A DNA stretch of 23,686 nucleotides from an uncultured Bacteroidales bacterium (GCA_905234765.1 CAJOIF010000036.1:1-23686), one strand, 5' to 3'; counted from the first letter of the stretch, positions 1 to 7,405 are shown. Numbers and translations are program-made. The notes: generated by a model not told the origin, from the sequence alone.

Positions 1-99
1 CTGACCATCAACATGGGCCAGTTCGAGGCCGGCATGTACACCGTCCGCATCGCCACTGCCGACGGCGTGAGCGTGCAACGCCTCACCGTCGTCAGATAA
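1..99 (+). CDS. C-terminal fragment of a T9SS-sorted secreted protein
   Basis: Frame 1 is open from the window edge to a TAA at 97-99 and gives 32 residues. They contain GMYTVRI and end in RLTVVR. This is the usual finish of a type A T9SS C-terminal sorting domain: a final beta-hairpin with a G-(V/M/I)-Y-x-V-(R/K) strand, then a short basic end. Such a domain directs a protein with a signal peptide through the SprA channel to the cell surface, where it is cleaved. The body of the protein lies outside the window, so its function cannot be known. A strong terminator follows 33 bases after the stop, so this gene ends its transcription unit. Confidence 0.75.
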   Translation: MTINMGQFEAGMYTVRIATADGVSVQRLTVVR

Positions 100-132
100 T
101 TGACGCCGCGGAATTGATTTCCGCAAAAAATT

Positions 133-163
133 GGGTGGCTCCCTTCGGGGAGCCACCCTTTTT
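133..163 (+). terminator. Rho-independent terminator with UUCG tetraloop
   Basis: A perfect 11-bp stem (133-143 with 148-158) closes a TTCG loop flanked by C and G, the very stable C(UUCG)G form. TTTTT follows at 159-163. It terminates the T9SS cargo gene upstream. Its right arm and T-tract run into the thiL promoter region. Confidence 0.9.
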
Positions 164-174
164 ATTTATTTTTG
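145..174 (+). promoter_or_regulatory. Bacteroidetes-type promoter of thiL
   Basis: TATTTTTG at 167-174 matches the TAnnTTTG -7 box. The -33 element is weak: TTCG at 144-147 is the best candidate at the right distance (19 nt) and sits in the loop of the terminator hairpin. Transcription would start near 180, about 10 nt before the thiL ATG. Confidence 0.55.
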
Positions 175-190
175 CGCCAAAATCAATCCT

Positions 191-1246
191 ATGGAACAAG
201 ATACACAAAACAAGCGCACTGAATTGGATGAACTGGGCGAGTTTGGCCTCATCGACCAAATCACCGCCGATTTCCCACTACGCAATGCCTCCTCGCTGAA
301 AGGTGTTGGGGATGATGCCGCCGTCATCAACCACGAGGGGATGCGTACCCTCGTCTCTGTCGATATGCTCATCGAAGGTGTGCATTTCGACTTGACTTAT
401 TGCCCCTTGAAACACCTTGGCTACAAGGCTGCTGTCAGCAATTTCTCTGACATCTATGCCATGAACGGCACCCCGACGCAGATTGTGGTCGGCTTAGGAG
501 TTTCCAACCGCTTCTCCGTTGAGGCACTTGACGAGTTATATGCAGGCATTCGTTTGGCTTGTGAACGCTACAACGTCGATATGGTGGGCGGTGACACGAC
601 GAGCAGCAAGACGGGGCTTGTCATCTCCATCACCGTTATCGGTATGGCCAAGGACGAAGACATCGTTTACCGCAGTGGGGCAAAAAAGAACGATTTGCTT
701 TGCGTGAGCGGTGACTTGGGTGGAGCTTATGTCGGCCTGCTCATTCTCGAACGCGAAAAAGTAGAGTTTCTCTCCAATCCCAACATGCAGCCCAAACTTG
801 AAGGGATGGAGTATGTGCTGGAGCGTCAGTTGAAGCCTGAAGCACGAAAGGATATTGTGGAGCAGTTGAAGAATTTGGGCATCAAGCCGACCTCAATGAT
901 TGACATCTCAGACGGTCTGGCTTCCGAAATCCTGCATCTTTGCAAGGAATCGGGCGTGGGCTGCCAACTCTATGAAGAACGTATTCCCATCGACCCGACC
1001 ACCGACCGTATGGCCAAGGAGTTCCAAGTTGTGCCTTCTGTGGCGGCTTTGAGTGGGGGAGAGGACTACGAGCTGCTCTTTACCATCGACCAGAAGGACT
1101 ACGAAAAGATACAGACCCTCTCGGCAGACGTGACCGTCATTGGTTACATGACCGACGACAAGGGCGTGGCCGAGATGATTACCCCCGATGGCCATGTGAT
1201 TCCGATTAAAGCGCAGGGCTGGGATCACATGAGGAAAAACCACTAA
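191..1246 (+). CDS. thiL: Thiamine-monophosphate kinase
   Basis: Cytoplasmic ThiL phosphorylates thiamine monophosphate to thiamine diphosphate with ATP, the last step in making the cofactor. The 351-aa product has family motifs in order: GVGDDAAV (38-45), SVDMLIEGVHF (56-66), NFSDIYAMN (84-92) and GGDTT (133-137). These form the Mg-ATP and substrate pockets of the PurM/AIR-synthase-like fold. Length fits the family (about 320-350). I chose the ATG at 191. The frame is open from an ATG at 131, but that start would translate through the terminator hairpin and the promoter box. The gene appears monocistronic. The products of thiamine synthesis would feed TPP enzymes such as the oxidoreductase at the right edge, a general link and not evidence of co-regulation. 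Confidence 0.93.
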   Translation: MEQDTQNKRTELDELGEFGLIDQITADFPLRNASSLKGVGDDAAVINHEGMRTLVSVDMLIEGVHFDLTYCPLKHLGYKAAVSNFSDIYAMNGTPTQIVVGLGVSNRFSVEALDELYAGIRLACERYNVDMVGGDTTSSKTGLVISITVIGMAKDEDIVYRSGAKKNDLLCVSGDLGGAYVGLLILEREKVEFLSNPNMQPKLEGMEYVLERQLKPEARKDIVEQLKNLGIKPTSMIDISDGLASEILHLCKESGVGCQLYEERIPIDPTTDRMAKEFQVVPSVAALSGGEDYELLFTIDQKDYEKIQTLSADVTVIGYMTDDKGVAEMITPDGHVIPIKAQGWDHMRKNH

Positions 1247-1264
1247 AAATCATTGAATTACAAA

Positions 1265-1292
1265 TTGTATTGGATTTTTTTTTGTACTTTTG
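1265..1292 (+). promoter_or_regulatory. Promoter of the 94-aa/627-aa surface operon or of a small RNA
   Basis: TACTTTTG at 1285-1292 is an exact TAnnTTTG -7 box, with TTG at 1265-1267 (17-nt spacer) as a possible -33 element. The core GTACTTTTGCAG (1284-1295) recurs on the minus strand in front of ruvA and of the CPMH lipoprotein gene. Transcription should start near 1298. Confidence 0.65.
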
Positions 1293-1297
1293 CAGCC

Positions 1298-1597
1298 TCA
1301 AAACAGCGCAAAAGCAATGGTAAATCATTATAAATCATTGATTATCAATCGAATGAGTTGGGGGGGGTAATTCTCCAACCCAAGCTTTTGCATATCCTCT
1401 ATCCAAGGCAGGGCTGTTCGGCTTTGTCTTGGATTTTTTTTGTGCCGTCCTGGCGATTCCCCTGCGGGGAATGGAGTTTTGTGGCGTTTTTATCTGCGGC
1501 GGCCTGTGGCACCTACAGTCTTGCAACTTGTTTCAGCCGCCGCCATTTTGAACAGATGACCTTTCCATTTTAAAATATATAAACCATTTAAATAATC
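1298..1597 (+). other. Long structured leader without a gene
   Basis: This is about 300 nt between the promoter and the first start codon. It holds a run of eight G (1360-1367), a terminator-like hairpin with a T8 run (1403-1441), and a perfect 7-bp hairpin ATTCCCC-TGC-GGGGAAT (1456-1472). It also holds a nested structure: an 8-bp outer stem GCGGCGGC/GCCGCCGC (1496-1503 with 1536-1543) enclosing a 6-bp hairpin (1504-1518). Short frames on both strands show no family features and no start signals. I see no second TAnnTTTG box downstream of the hairpin, so either transcription reads through it or the first 143 nt form a separate small RNA. Confidence 0.5.
1403..1441 (+). terminator. Terminator-like hairpin inside the leader (possible attenuator)
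   Basis: CCAAGGCA (1403-1410) pairs with TGTCTTGG (1425-1432) with one G-U pair. The inner GGGC/GCTT adds more pairs, and T8 follows at 1434-1441. G-U pairs make the stem better on the + strand RNA than on the other strand. It lies about 105 nt after the predicted transcription start and about 155 nt before the first gene. Confidence 0.6.
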
Positions 1598-1882
1598 ATG
1601 AGAACAAACAAAATCAATCTGAAAACCCTCGTGTTTTCTCTCGGGCTGGCAGCCATGATGCTGACGGCCAACAACCTGAACGCCCAGGATCGTGGCCTTT
1701 TTGGTAAGGGCGAAACCGCCGACACGGAAAACAGTGGCGGTGGCATGATGAGACAAGGCGACCCCACTCCTATTAATGGCGGTATCCAAAACGACGACTT
1801 CGGTGCTCCTCTCGGCAGCGGCCTCGTCATCCTGCTGGGCGCCGGCCTCGGCTATGTTGCACTTAAAAAGAAGGAGGACTAA
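1598..1882 (+). CDS. Small exported protein with hydrophobic-basic C-terminal tail
   Basis: The 94-aa product has a signal peptide (1-30, ending LNAQ) and a short Gly/Asp-rich middle. Its tripartite tail consists of APLGSG (70-75), a hydrophobic segment (76-89), then KKKED. The layout (motif, membrane helix, positive end) resembles sorting tails such as PEP-CTERM or LPXTG, which are cut and anchored by a dedicated transpeptidase. I do not recognise this as a named family, and no exosortase or sortase is in the window. It may equally be a plain bitopic membrane protein. The stop is 3 nt before the next ATG, so it is translated together with the 627-aa lipoprotein and probably works with it. 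Confidence 0.75.
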   Translation: MRTNKINLKTLVFSLGLAAMMLTANNLNAQDRGLFGKGETADTENSGGGMMRQGDPTPINGGIQNDDFGAPLGSGLVILLGAGLGYVALKKKED

Positions 1883-1885
1883 GCC

Positions 1886-3769
1886 ATGAAAAGAACGCTT
1901 TATTTCGTGATGGCCTTGGCCCTGGTGCTGGGCTTCACCCAATGCAAGAAGGAACAACCTCTCGAACCCACAAACGATGGCAACGGTGTGCGTATCACGT
2001 TGAATGTCGAAAAGGGCGGCAACAATGGCACGAGAGTGGATGTTGACCCTCCGCACGTCGATTTTGAAGAAGGTGACCAGATTTTGGTCGGCTACAATGG
2101 CGCGTATGTGGGAACCCTTACCCACAATGGTGAACATTTTGCAGGAAGCATTGATGCAACAGTGACGGGTTCTCAAAAGCTGTATTTCTATTTTGTGGGA
2201 AACAAAAACAAAACCGGAGCCTCGATTAGCGTGGGCGCTGAATCCTACACTGTTGACATTAGCAACCAAACGACTGAATTGCCCGTGCTTTCTTTCTCTG
2301 CATCAATTGAGGACTTTACTGGAGCTGGTTCCTATTCTGCCAGTTTGCACAACCAGTGCGCCTTGGTGAAGTTCCCGTTGGCAAACGCAGCGGGTTCTGT
2401 CTTGGTTGGTGGTATGTATAAAGAAGCCACCATTAGTTTTGCTTCTCCTGGTATTACAAAAACAGGCACCCCTGGCCAAATTAGGCTGTTCTCTAAAACC
2501 GACACGGAAAAATGGGCTATTCTTCTGCCGCAGGACCTTGTTGATGACGCTGCCGTTACCATTGGAAACCAAAGCGGTTTAACCGTTGATGTCCCTGCAA
2601 TCATGGCGGGTGATTATATCATCGACATTGCGGCAATTGCCAATACGTCATCGGTAATTGACCTTTCAAAGCTTACTGGCAACTATACGGCAAAGGATGG
2701 CGACATCTTGATTAATACCCTTGCCGGTAACTACAAGATTTCCATCGCTGATGGCGCCACGGTGACGCTCAATGGTGCCACCATCTCTTACACGGGCAAT
2801 AATAACGACTGGGCCGGCCTCACCCTCATAGGCGACGGCACCCTCGTACTGGCTGACGGCAGCACCAACACCGTGGCCGGCGGTTTGGATGGAGAGGACT
2901 ATAGCAACTACCCCGGCATCTTTGTGCCTGAAGGCTCGACCCTCACCATCAATGGCAACGACGGTGTGCTCAACGCCAGAATTGGGAACGTTGTCAACGA
3001 CCAAGGCTCGCCCGCAGGCATCGGTGCCCGCTGGGGTGCCAACTGCGGCAACATCGTCATTAATGGCGGTGTCATCAACGCCACCGGCGGCTGCAAGGGT
3101 GCTGGCATCGGCGGCTGCGGACGTCGCGGCTGTGGCTACATCACCATCAACGGCGGCACTGTCACCGCTACCGGCGGCGAGTACGCCGCTGGCATCGGTC
3201 TCGGCGGTACTACCAATAGTAAATATATCGATTGTGGCACTTGCGGCGACATCACCATTAACGGCGGCGAAGTCACCGCTACCGGCGGCGAGAACGGCGC
3301 TGGCATCGGCACTGGATATGCTGAGGGTACCGGCAACGCGAGGGCGACCAAAAACTGTGGCAACATCACCATCAGCGGCGGTAACGTCACTGCTACTGGC
3401 GGCGAGGGTGCTGCTGGCATCGGTAACGGCGAAGCCAATTCCCTCTCCAGCATCACCTGCGGCAACATTCTTATCAATGGTGGCACTGTAAACGCCACTG
3501 GCGGAGAAAGTGCTGCCGGCATCGGTACTGGCTACGCTGATACTGCCAGCGACCCTAACAGCTGTGGCACTATCACCATTACCGATGGCGTGACCAGAGT
3601 GACGGCCACGAGGGGCACAGGGGGGCTTCACATGAGCATCGGCTTGGGCTGGCATGCTTCCTCCTGCGGCACGGTGACCATCGGCGGCACAGTGTATTGG
3701 GACGGCTCTGCCTACCAGAACGGCGGCGACACCTATCTCACCCAAAGCACACTCACCTATCAGCCGTAA
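1886..3769 (+). CDS. Surface lipoprotein with Cys-laddered beta-helix-like repeats
   Basis: The 627-aa protein has a signal peptide ending in a relaxed lipobox with Cys20, followed by KKE as in many Bacteroidales lipoproteins. Residues 30-260 are beta-rich with a fimbrillin-like flavour (EEGDQILVGYNG, 61-72, and QCALVKFPL, 157-165). Residues 260-370 look like the start of a carbohydrate-binding or pectate-lyase-like right-handed beta-helix. Residues 385-605 carry repeats of about 34-38 aa of the pattern CG-x-ITI-x-GG-x-VTATGG-x-x-AAGIG. Each unit begins with a Cys (387, 416, 453, 491, 525, 560, 594). Likely role: a surface-exposed adhesin or glycan-binding lipoprotein; no catalytic residues are evident. 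It is the second gene of an operon with the tailed 94-aa protein (3-nt gap). Confidence 0.75.
   Translation: MKRTLYFVMALALVLGFTQCKKEQPLEPTNDGNGVRITLNVEKGGNNGTRVDVDPPHVDFEEGDQILVGYNGAYVGTLTHNGEHFAGSIDATVTGSQKLYFYFVGNKNKTGASISVGAESYTVDISNQTTELPVLSFSASIEDFTGAGSYSASLHNQCALVKFPLANAAGSVLVGGMYKEATISFASPGITKTGTPGQIRLFSKTDTEKWAILLPQDLVDDAAVTIGNQSGLTVDVPAIMAGDYIIDIAAIANTSSVIDLSKLTGNYTAKDGDILINTLAGNYKISIADGATVTLNGATISYTGNNNDWAGLTLIGDGTLVLADGSTNTVAGGLDGEDYSNYPGIFVPEGSTLTINGNDGVLNARIGNVVNDQGSPAGIGARWGANCGNIVINGGVINATGGCKGAGIGGCGRRGCGYITINGGTVTATGGEYAAGIGLGGTTNSKYIDCGTCGDITINGGEVTATGGENGAGIGTGYAEGTGNARATKNCGNITISGGNVTATGGEGAAGIGNGEANSLSSITCGNILINGGTVNATGGESAAGIGTGYADTASDPNSCGTITITDGVTRVTATRGTGGLHMSIGLGWHASSCGTVTIGGTVYWDGSAYQNGGDTYLTQSTLTYQP
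3044..3700 (+). repeat. Coding tandem repeat, six to seven degenerate units
   Basis: Units begin near 3044, 3131, 3242, 3356, 3458, 3563 and 3665. Each encodes a CG-x-ITI-x-GG strand-turn unit followed, in all but the last, by an ATGG-type turn and AGIG. Recurrent DNA words such as ACCGGCGGCGAG and GCTGGCATCGG remain visible, so the units arose by duplication and could still recombine to change unit number. The period varies (87-114 bp), so this is a protein repeat and not a CRISPR or satellite. Confidence 0.85.
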
Positions 3770-3802
3770 TAACTGGAAATAGTTTTTCATTCAACGTTAC
3801 AG

Positions 3803-3832
3803 GCGGCCTTCATTTTGAGGGCCGCTTTGTGT
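3803..3832 (+). terminator. Probable terminator after the lipoprotein gene
   Basis: GCGGCC (3803-3808) pairs with GGCCGC (3820-3825) across an 11-nt loop, with an imperfect T-rich tail TTTGTGTTT. It lies 33 bases after the stop and upstream of the hipB promoter. Confidence 0.55.
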
Positions 3833-3864
3833 TTAAATATAGAAATATTAAAATTTACAAAAAA

Positions 3865-3897
3865 TTGTCGCTATTATTTTTGAAATCTCTATATTTG
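3865..3897 (+). promoter_or_regulatory. Promoter of hipBA
   Basis: TATATTTG at 3890-3897 is an exact TAnnTTTG box. TTG at 3865-3867 is 22 nt upstream. The surroundings are very AT-rich. The start codon of hipB is 15 nt after the box, giving a leader of about 8-10 nt. By analogy with other hipBA loci the operon is probably autorepressed by HipB here; no clear palindromic operator stands out. Confidence 0.65.
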
Positions 3898-3911
3898 CAA
3901 AAATTTTCAAA

Positions 3912-4241
3912 ATGATTCAAATTGAAGACATGTCTAATGCCGAATTGGTTGCCCTGTTGGGTGAGCGGTATAAGGACTATAGGATACGCATGGGTAAGTC
4001 GCAGAAGGAAGTCGCTGAATTTAGCGGCCTCAGCGTGTTCACGGTGAGCCAGTTCGAGAACGGCTCGGCGAAGAACCTCACGCTCGACTCGCTCTTCCGG
4101 ATGCTGCGGGCCATCGGCATGATTGAGGTCGTCGACAAACTATTGGAGCCGTTGCCGCCCAGCCCAGCAGTGATGGCCAAATTGAACAAGGCGCACCGCG
4201 AGCGCGTGTTTAAACCCAGGAGGAAAACCGATGAAGAATAA
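3912..4241 (+). CDS. hipB: HipB-type antitoxin, XRE-family DNA-binding protein
   Basis: The 109-aa protein carries one XRE/Cro helix-turn-helix. The recognition core QKEVAEFSGLSVFTVSQFEN lies at 31-50 and the domain spans roughly 15-78. A basic tail (94-106, RERVFKPRRK) follows. In hipBA systems the antitoxin binds its own promoter and holds the HipA kinase inactive. The last 11 nt overlap the start of hipA, the tight coupling expected of an antitoxin-first toxin-antitoxin operon. The ATG at 3912 is chosen because it directly follows the promoter; the in-frame ATG at 3930 (residue 7) is an alternative that would cost nothing of the domain. Confidence 0.88.
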   Translation: MIQIEDMSNAELVALLGERYKDYRIRMGKSQKEVAEFSGLSVFTVSQFENGSAKNLTLDSLFRMLRAIGMIEVVDKLLEPLPPSPAVMAKLNKAHRERVFKPRRKTDEE

Positions 4242-5499
4242 CAACGCCATACATGTCATGCTTTGGGGAAGCCCGATGGGAACGCTCTATTGGGATGCTA
4301 AGGAGTCGCTTTCCTATTTCGAGTTCGACCCGCTCTTCTTGGGGAAAGGCCTTGATATTTCACCAATCATATATGGGTTACCCAAACTGCGTGAGCAGAA
4401 AAGCCTCCCCATTAAGGGTATCCGTGGCCGTTTCAAAGGCCTCCCTCCCTTTGTGGCCGATTCGTTGCCCGACCGCTGGGGAAGCAAGGTTTTTGCCTCG
4501 TGGTGCCAACAGCAGAAGATTAATCCCAACGAGATTACCCCGTTGGACTTCTTGCTCTATCTTGGCAAACGCGGCATGGGCGCACTAGAGTTTGAACCCG
4601 CCTACGACCTTGACGCAAAAGGGCCGGATGTCGTCAACGTGGTCGAGCTGTACCGTTATGCGCAAGCCATCCTTCAAGGCCGTTTGGATTTGCGACTGAC
4701 CTTGGATGATTCGTTGGCACTTCAAGATATCTTCAAAGTGGGGACATCCGCTGGCGGACAGCGTCCAAAGGCCATCATCGCCATCAAAAAGGGAATGAAC
4801 GAACCTGACATGATTTGCTGCGGGCAGGGAGATGTTCCCGAGGGTTTCCGACATGCCATTCTGAAATTTCAGGAGCATGACTATCCGTCTGCAGAACTTG
4901 AAATGACCTACTATGAAATGGCCAAGGCATGCGACATTCGGATGATGAATTCAGAGATGATCAAATGCGAAGGCGTGAACCATTTCCTGACGTATCGTTT
5001 CGACAGGTTAGGGAATAACAAACTCTTTTCCCAAACCCTCATGGCGCTCTACCCATCTGCCGACAGCTATGAGAACTACCTATATGCGGTAAGGAAGCTT
5101 GGATTAGGTTATCCCGACCTCCTTGAGGCCTTCAGGAGGATGGCATTCAATGTGATATCCTGCAACGTGGACGACCACGCCAAGAATTTCTCCTTCCTGA
5201 TGGACCGCAAAGGCCGATGGAGTCTGGCACCAGCATACGACTTAACCTTCAGTGTGGATTTGGAGGCCTTGCCGTTTGAGAACTATCATGCCTTCAGCGT
5301 CAATTCAAAAGTGACTGACATTACTGACGAGGACATGCTTGCGGTGGCCGGGCAATTCGACCTGAAAAAAGGAGATGCCCTGAAAGCCATTGACGAGGTG
5401 AAAGATGCCGTGCGCCAGTTCCCCGAAATAGCCCGAAGGAATGAGGTTCCTGAAGCACTGATTGGTGAGATCGCTTCCTGTTTGGGAATTGAAATGTGA
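4231..5499 (+). CDS. hipA: HipA-family serine/threonine kinase toxin
   Basis: HipA kinases phosphorylate a cellular target (glutamyl-tRNA synthetase for E. coli HipA), which stalls translation and promotes persistence. The 422-aa protein has the N-terminal subdomain (about 5-125) and a glycine-rich ATP loop GTSAGGQRPKA (171-181). It also has YRFDR (255-259), the catalytic loop DDHAKN (314-319) and the metal-binding AYDL (335-338). All key kinase residues appear intact, and length is close to E. coli HipA (440). A clear Shine-Dalgarno AGGAGG at 4218-4223, rare for this phylum, precedes the ATG and supports that start inside the end of hipB. The cellular substrate in this lineage cannot be read from sequence. 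Confidence 0.92.
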   Translation: MKNNNAIHVMLWGSPMGTLYWDAKESLSYFEFDPLFLGKGLDISPIIYGLPKLREQKSLPIKGIRGRFKGLPPFVADSLPDRWGSKVFASWCQQQKINPNEITPLDFLLYLGKRGMGALEFEPAYDLDAKGPDVVNVVELYRYAQAILQGRLDLRLTLDDSLALQDIFKVGTSAGGQRPKAIIAIKKGMNEPDMICCGQGDVPEGFRHAILKFQEHDYPSAELEMTYYEMAKACDIRMMNSEMIKCEGVNHFLTYRFDRLGNNKLFSQTLMALYPSADSYENYLYAVRKLGLGYPDLLEAFRRMAFNVISCNVDDHAKNFSFLMDRKGRWSLAPAYDLTFSVDLEALPFENYHAFSVNSKVTDITDEDMLAVAGQFDLKKGDALKAIDEVKDAVRQFPEIARRNEVPEALIGEIASCLGIEM

Positions 5500-5553
5500 A
5501 AGCTGACGCAGGCCCATTTGTGAATCATTTCTGAAAATTCGTGTTCAAAAAAG

Positions 5554-7371
5554 ATGAATGACCTCCCCGAAATAATAAAACAAAAACTCGCCGCGCTGCC
5601 CAATAAGCCTGGCGTGTATCGCTATTTCGACAAGAAAGGAGAACTCATCTACGTTGGCAAGGCCAAGAACCTGAAACGACGCGTTTCGAGTTATTTCGCC
5701 AAGGAACAAACGGGCAAGACACGTGTTCTCGTCAGCAAGATTGCCGACCTCGAATACAGCATCGTTGACTCGGAGTCGGAGGCTTTGTTGCTTGAAAACA
5801 CCATGATTAAGCAATATAAGCCTCGTTACAACATCATGCTCAAGGACGACAAGACCTATCCTTGGATTTGTATCAAAAAGGAGCCTTTTCCGCGTGTCTT
5901 TCTCACAAGGCGGAAGGTGAGCGATGGCTCGGAGTATTTTGGTCCTTATCCCTCAGTGCGCACGGCACATATTCTGTTGGACCTGCTTGGGCAAGTATAC
6001 AAGGTTCGCTCTTGCCGCACTCCAATGACGGAAACGGGCGTGGAAAAGGGCAAGTATAAGGTCTGTCTCGATTATCACATCCACAAATGCAATGGCCCCT
6101 GCGAAGGCCTGATTTCCAAGTCCGATTACAACACCATGATTGCCGAGATACGCGAAGTCATCAAGGGCAATTTGGGCGGGGTGCTTCGTGACCTGAAGGC
6201 GCAGATGATGGACCATGCCGCACGCATGGAGTTTGAGGAGGCACAGCAAATTAAGGAGAAATACGACCTGTTAGAGAATTACCGCAGCCGCTCGACGGTG
6301 GTCAGCCAGTCCATTCACGACGTGGAGGTGTATTCCTATGTCGATGACGACGAGACTTTCTATGTGAACTACATGAAGGTGGTTGACGGCGCTGTCGTGC
6401 AGAGCCATTCCTTTGAGATGAAACGTCGTTTGGAGGAGACTCCAGAGGAATTGTTGTTGTTGGCCATCACCGAGTTGCGGCAGCAGTTTGATGCGCCCGC
6501 AGCTGAGATCATTGTCCCGATGAAACTGGACTATGCCCTTGGCGAAGTGCAGGTGACCGTTCCGCAGCGTGGCGACAAACTCAAGTTGCTTGATTTATCA
6601 CGTCGCAATGCTATGCAATACCGTATCGACCTGGAGAAACAGCGCACTCTCGTCGATCCCGAAAGACATCAGAAAAGGGTGCTGAACAGCCTTAAGGAAG
6701 CCTTGCAGTTGGAGGAAACGCCTAATGTCATCGAGTGTTTCGACAACTCCAACTTCCAAGGCGACTATGCCGTGGCAGGCATGGTGCAGTTTGTGAACGG
6801 CAAGCCCAACAAGGCGGGCTATCGTCATTTCAACATCAAGACGGTGGAAGGCCCCGATGACTACGCCTCGATGAAGGAAGTGGTGCGCCGTCGCTATTCA
6901 CGTCTCATAGAAGAAGGCAAGCCCTTACCACAACTCATCATCACCGATGGCGGCAAAGGACAGATGGAGGTGGTGCGGCAGGTCGTTGAGGACGAGTTGC
7001 ATATCAACATTCCCATTGCGGGTTTGGCCAAGGACGACCGGCACCGTACCAATGAACTGTTGTTTGGTTTTCCGCCGCGTGTGGTGGGCTTGAGGCCCAA
7101 TTCGGAGGTGTTTCGTCTGTTGGCGCATATCCAGGATGAGGTGCACCGTTTCGCTATCACTTTCCATCGCAAGAAGTTTGAGAAGGGCTTCATGCATTCC
7201 GAGTTGGCCGACATCAAGGGAGTGGGGAAGAAGACGGCAGAGAAGTTGCTCCTCGAATTGAAATCGGTGAATGGCATCAGGGAGGCCTCTTTGGAGCGGC
7301 TCACCGAAATCATTGGCTCCGCCAAAGCGCAGGTGGTTTACGACCATTTCAAACAAAAAAAGCCAGCATAA
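5554..7371 (+). CDS. uvrC: UvrABC excision nuclease subunit C
   Basis: UvrC makes both cuts around a lesion in nucleotide excision repair, working with UvrA-UvrB. The 605-aa protein has the GIY-YIG nuclease domain (PGVYRYF 19-25, IYVGKAKNLKRR 32-43). It has the Cys set 154, 171, 179, 183 that matches the iron-sulfur cluster ligands of E. coli UvrC, and a UVR/UvrB-binding coiled coil (about 207-242). The RNase H-like 5' nuclease has Asp397 (ECFDNS) and Asp465 (ITDGGKGQ). C-terminal helix-hairpin-helix motifs (about 548-600, IKGVGKKTAEKLL) follow. Length is typical (about 600). The gene starts 54 bp after hipA with no clear promoter between, so read-through from hipBA is possible. The stop codon lies in the loop of the terminator. 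Confidence 0.97.
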   Translation: MNDLPEIIKQKLAALPNKPGVYRYFDKKGELIYVGKAKNLKRRVSSYFAKEQTGKTRVLVSKIADLEYSIVDSESEALLLENTMIKQYKPRYNIMLKDDKTYPWICIKKEPFPRVFLTRRKVSDGSEYFGPYPSVRTAHILLDLLGQVYKVRSCRTPMTETGVEKGKYKVCLDYHIHKCNGPCEGLISKSDYNTMIAEIREVIKGNLGGVLRDLKAQMMDHAARMEFEEAQQIKEKYDLLENYRSRSTVVSQSIHDVEVYSYVDDDETFYVNYMKVVDGAVVQSHSFEMKRRLEETPEELLLLAITELRQQFDAPAAEIIVPMKLDYALGEVQVTVPQRGDKLKLLDLSRRNAMQYRIDLEKQRTLVDPERHQKRVLNSLKEALQLEETPNVIECFDNSNFQGDYAVAGMVQFVNGKPNKAGYRHFNIKTVEGPDDYASMKEVVRRRYSRLIEEGKPLPQLIITDGGKGQMEVVRQVVEDELHINIPIAGLAKDDRHRTNELLFGFPPRVVGLRPNSEVFRLLAHIQDEVHRFAITFHRKKFEKGFMHSELADIKGVGKKTAEKLLLELKSVNGIREASLERLTEIIGSAKAQVVYDHFKQKKPA

Positions 7372-7385
7372 CGCTGGCTTTTTTC
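7354..7385. terminator. Bidirectional terminator between uvrC and tonB
   Basis: AGCCAGC (7361-7367) and GCTGGCT (7373-7379) form a 7-bp stem with a 5-nt loop, with A-run on the left and T-run on the right. It therefore works on both strands for the convergent genes uvrC (+) and tonB (-). The uvrC TAA (7369-7371) is in the loop. Confidence 0.9.
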
Positions 7386-7405
7386 ATGTCTTGTTTCGTG
7401 TTAGC

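Noticed and set aside
131..190. Upstream extension of thiL from an ATG at 131
   Set aside because: It would translate the UUCG terminator stem and the -7 box and adds 20 residues with no family match. ATG 191 gives a typical ThiL start.
1490..2269. Minus-strand frame of 259 codons over the 94-aa and lipoprotein genes
   Set aside because: The plus-strand genes have signal peptides, lipobox and operon layout; the minus frame has none and covers the hairpins of the leader.
3044..3700. CRISPR-like or satellite array
   Set aside because: The units are coding, of variable length (87-114 bp), degenerate, and keep one reading frame; no leader, spacers or cas genes.
2666..3790. Long minus-strand frame (374 codons) opposite the 627-aa lipoprotein gene
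   Set aside because: It is an Ala/Asp/Val-rich antisense shadow of the Gly/Thr repeats, with no family signature or upstream signals.
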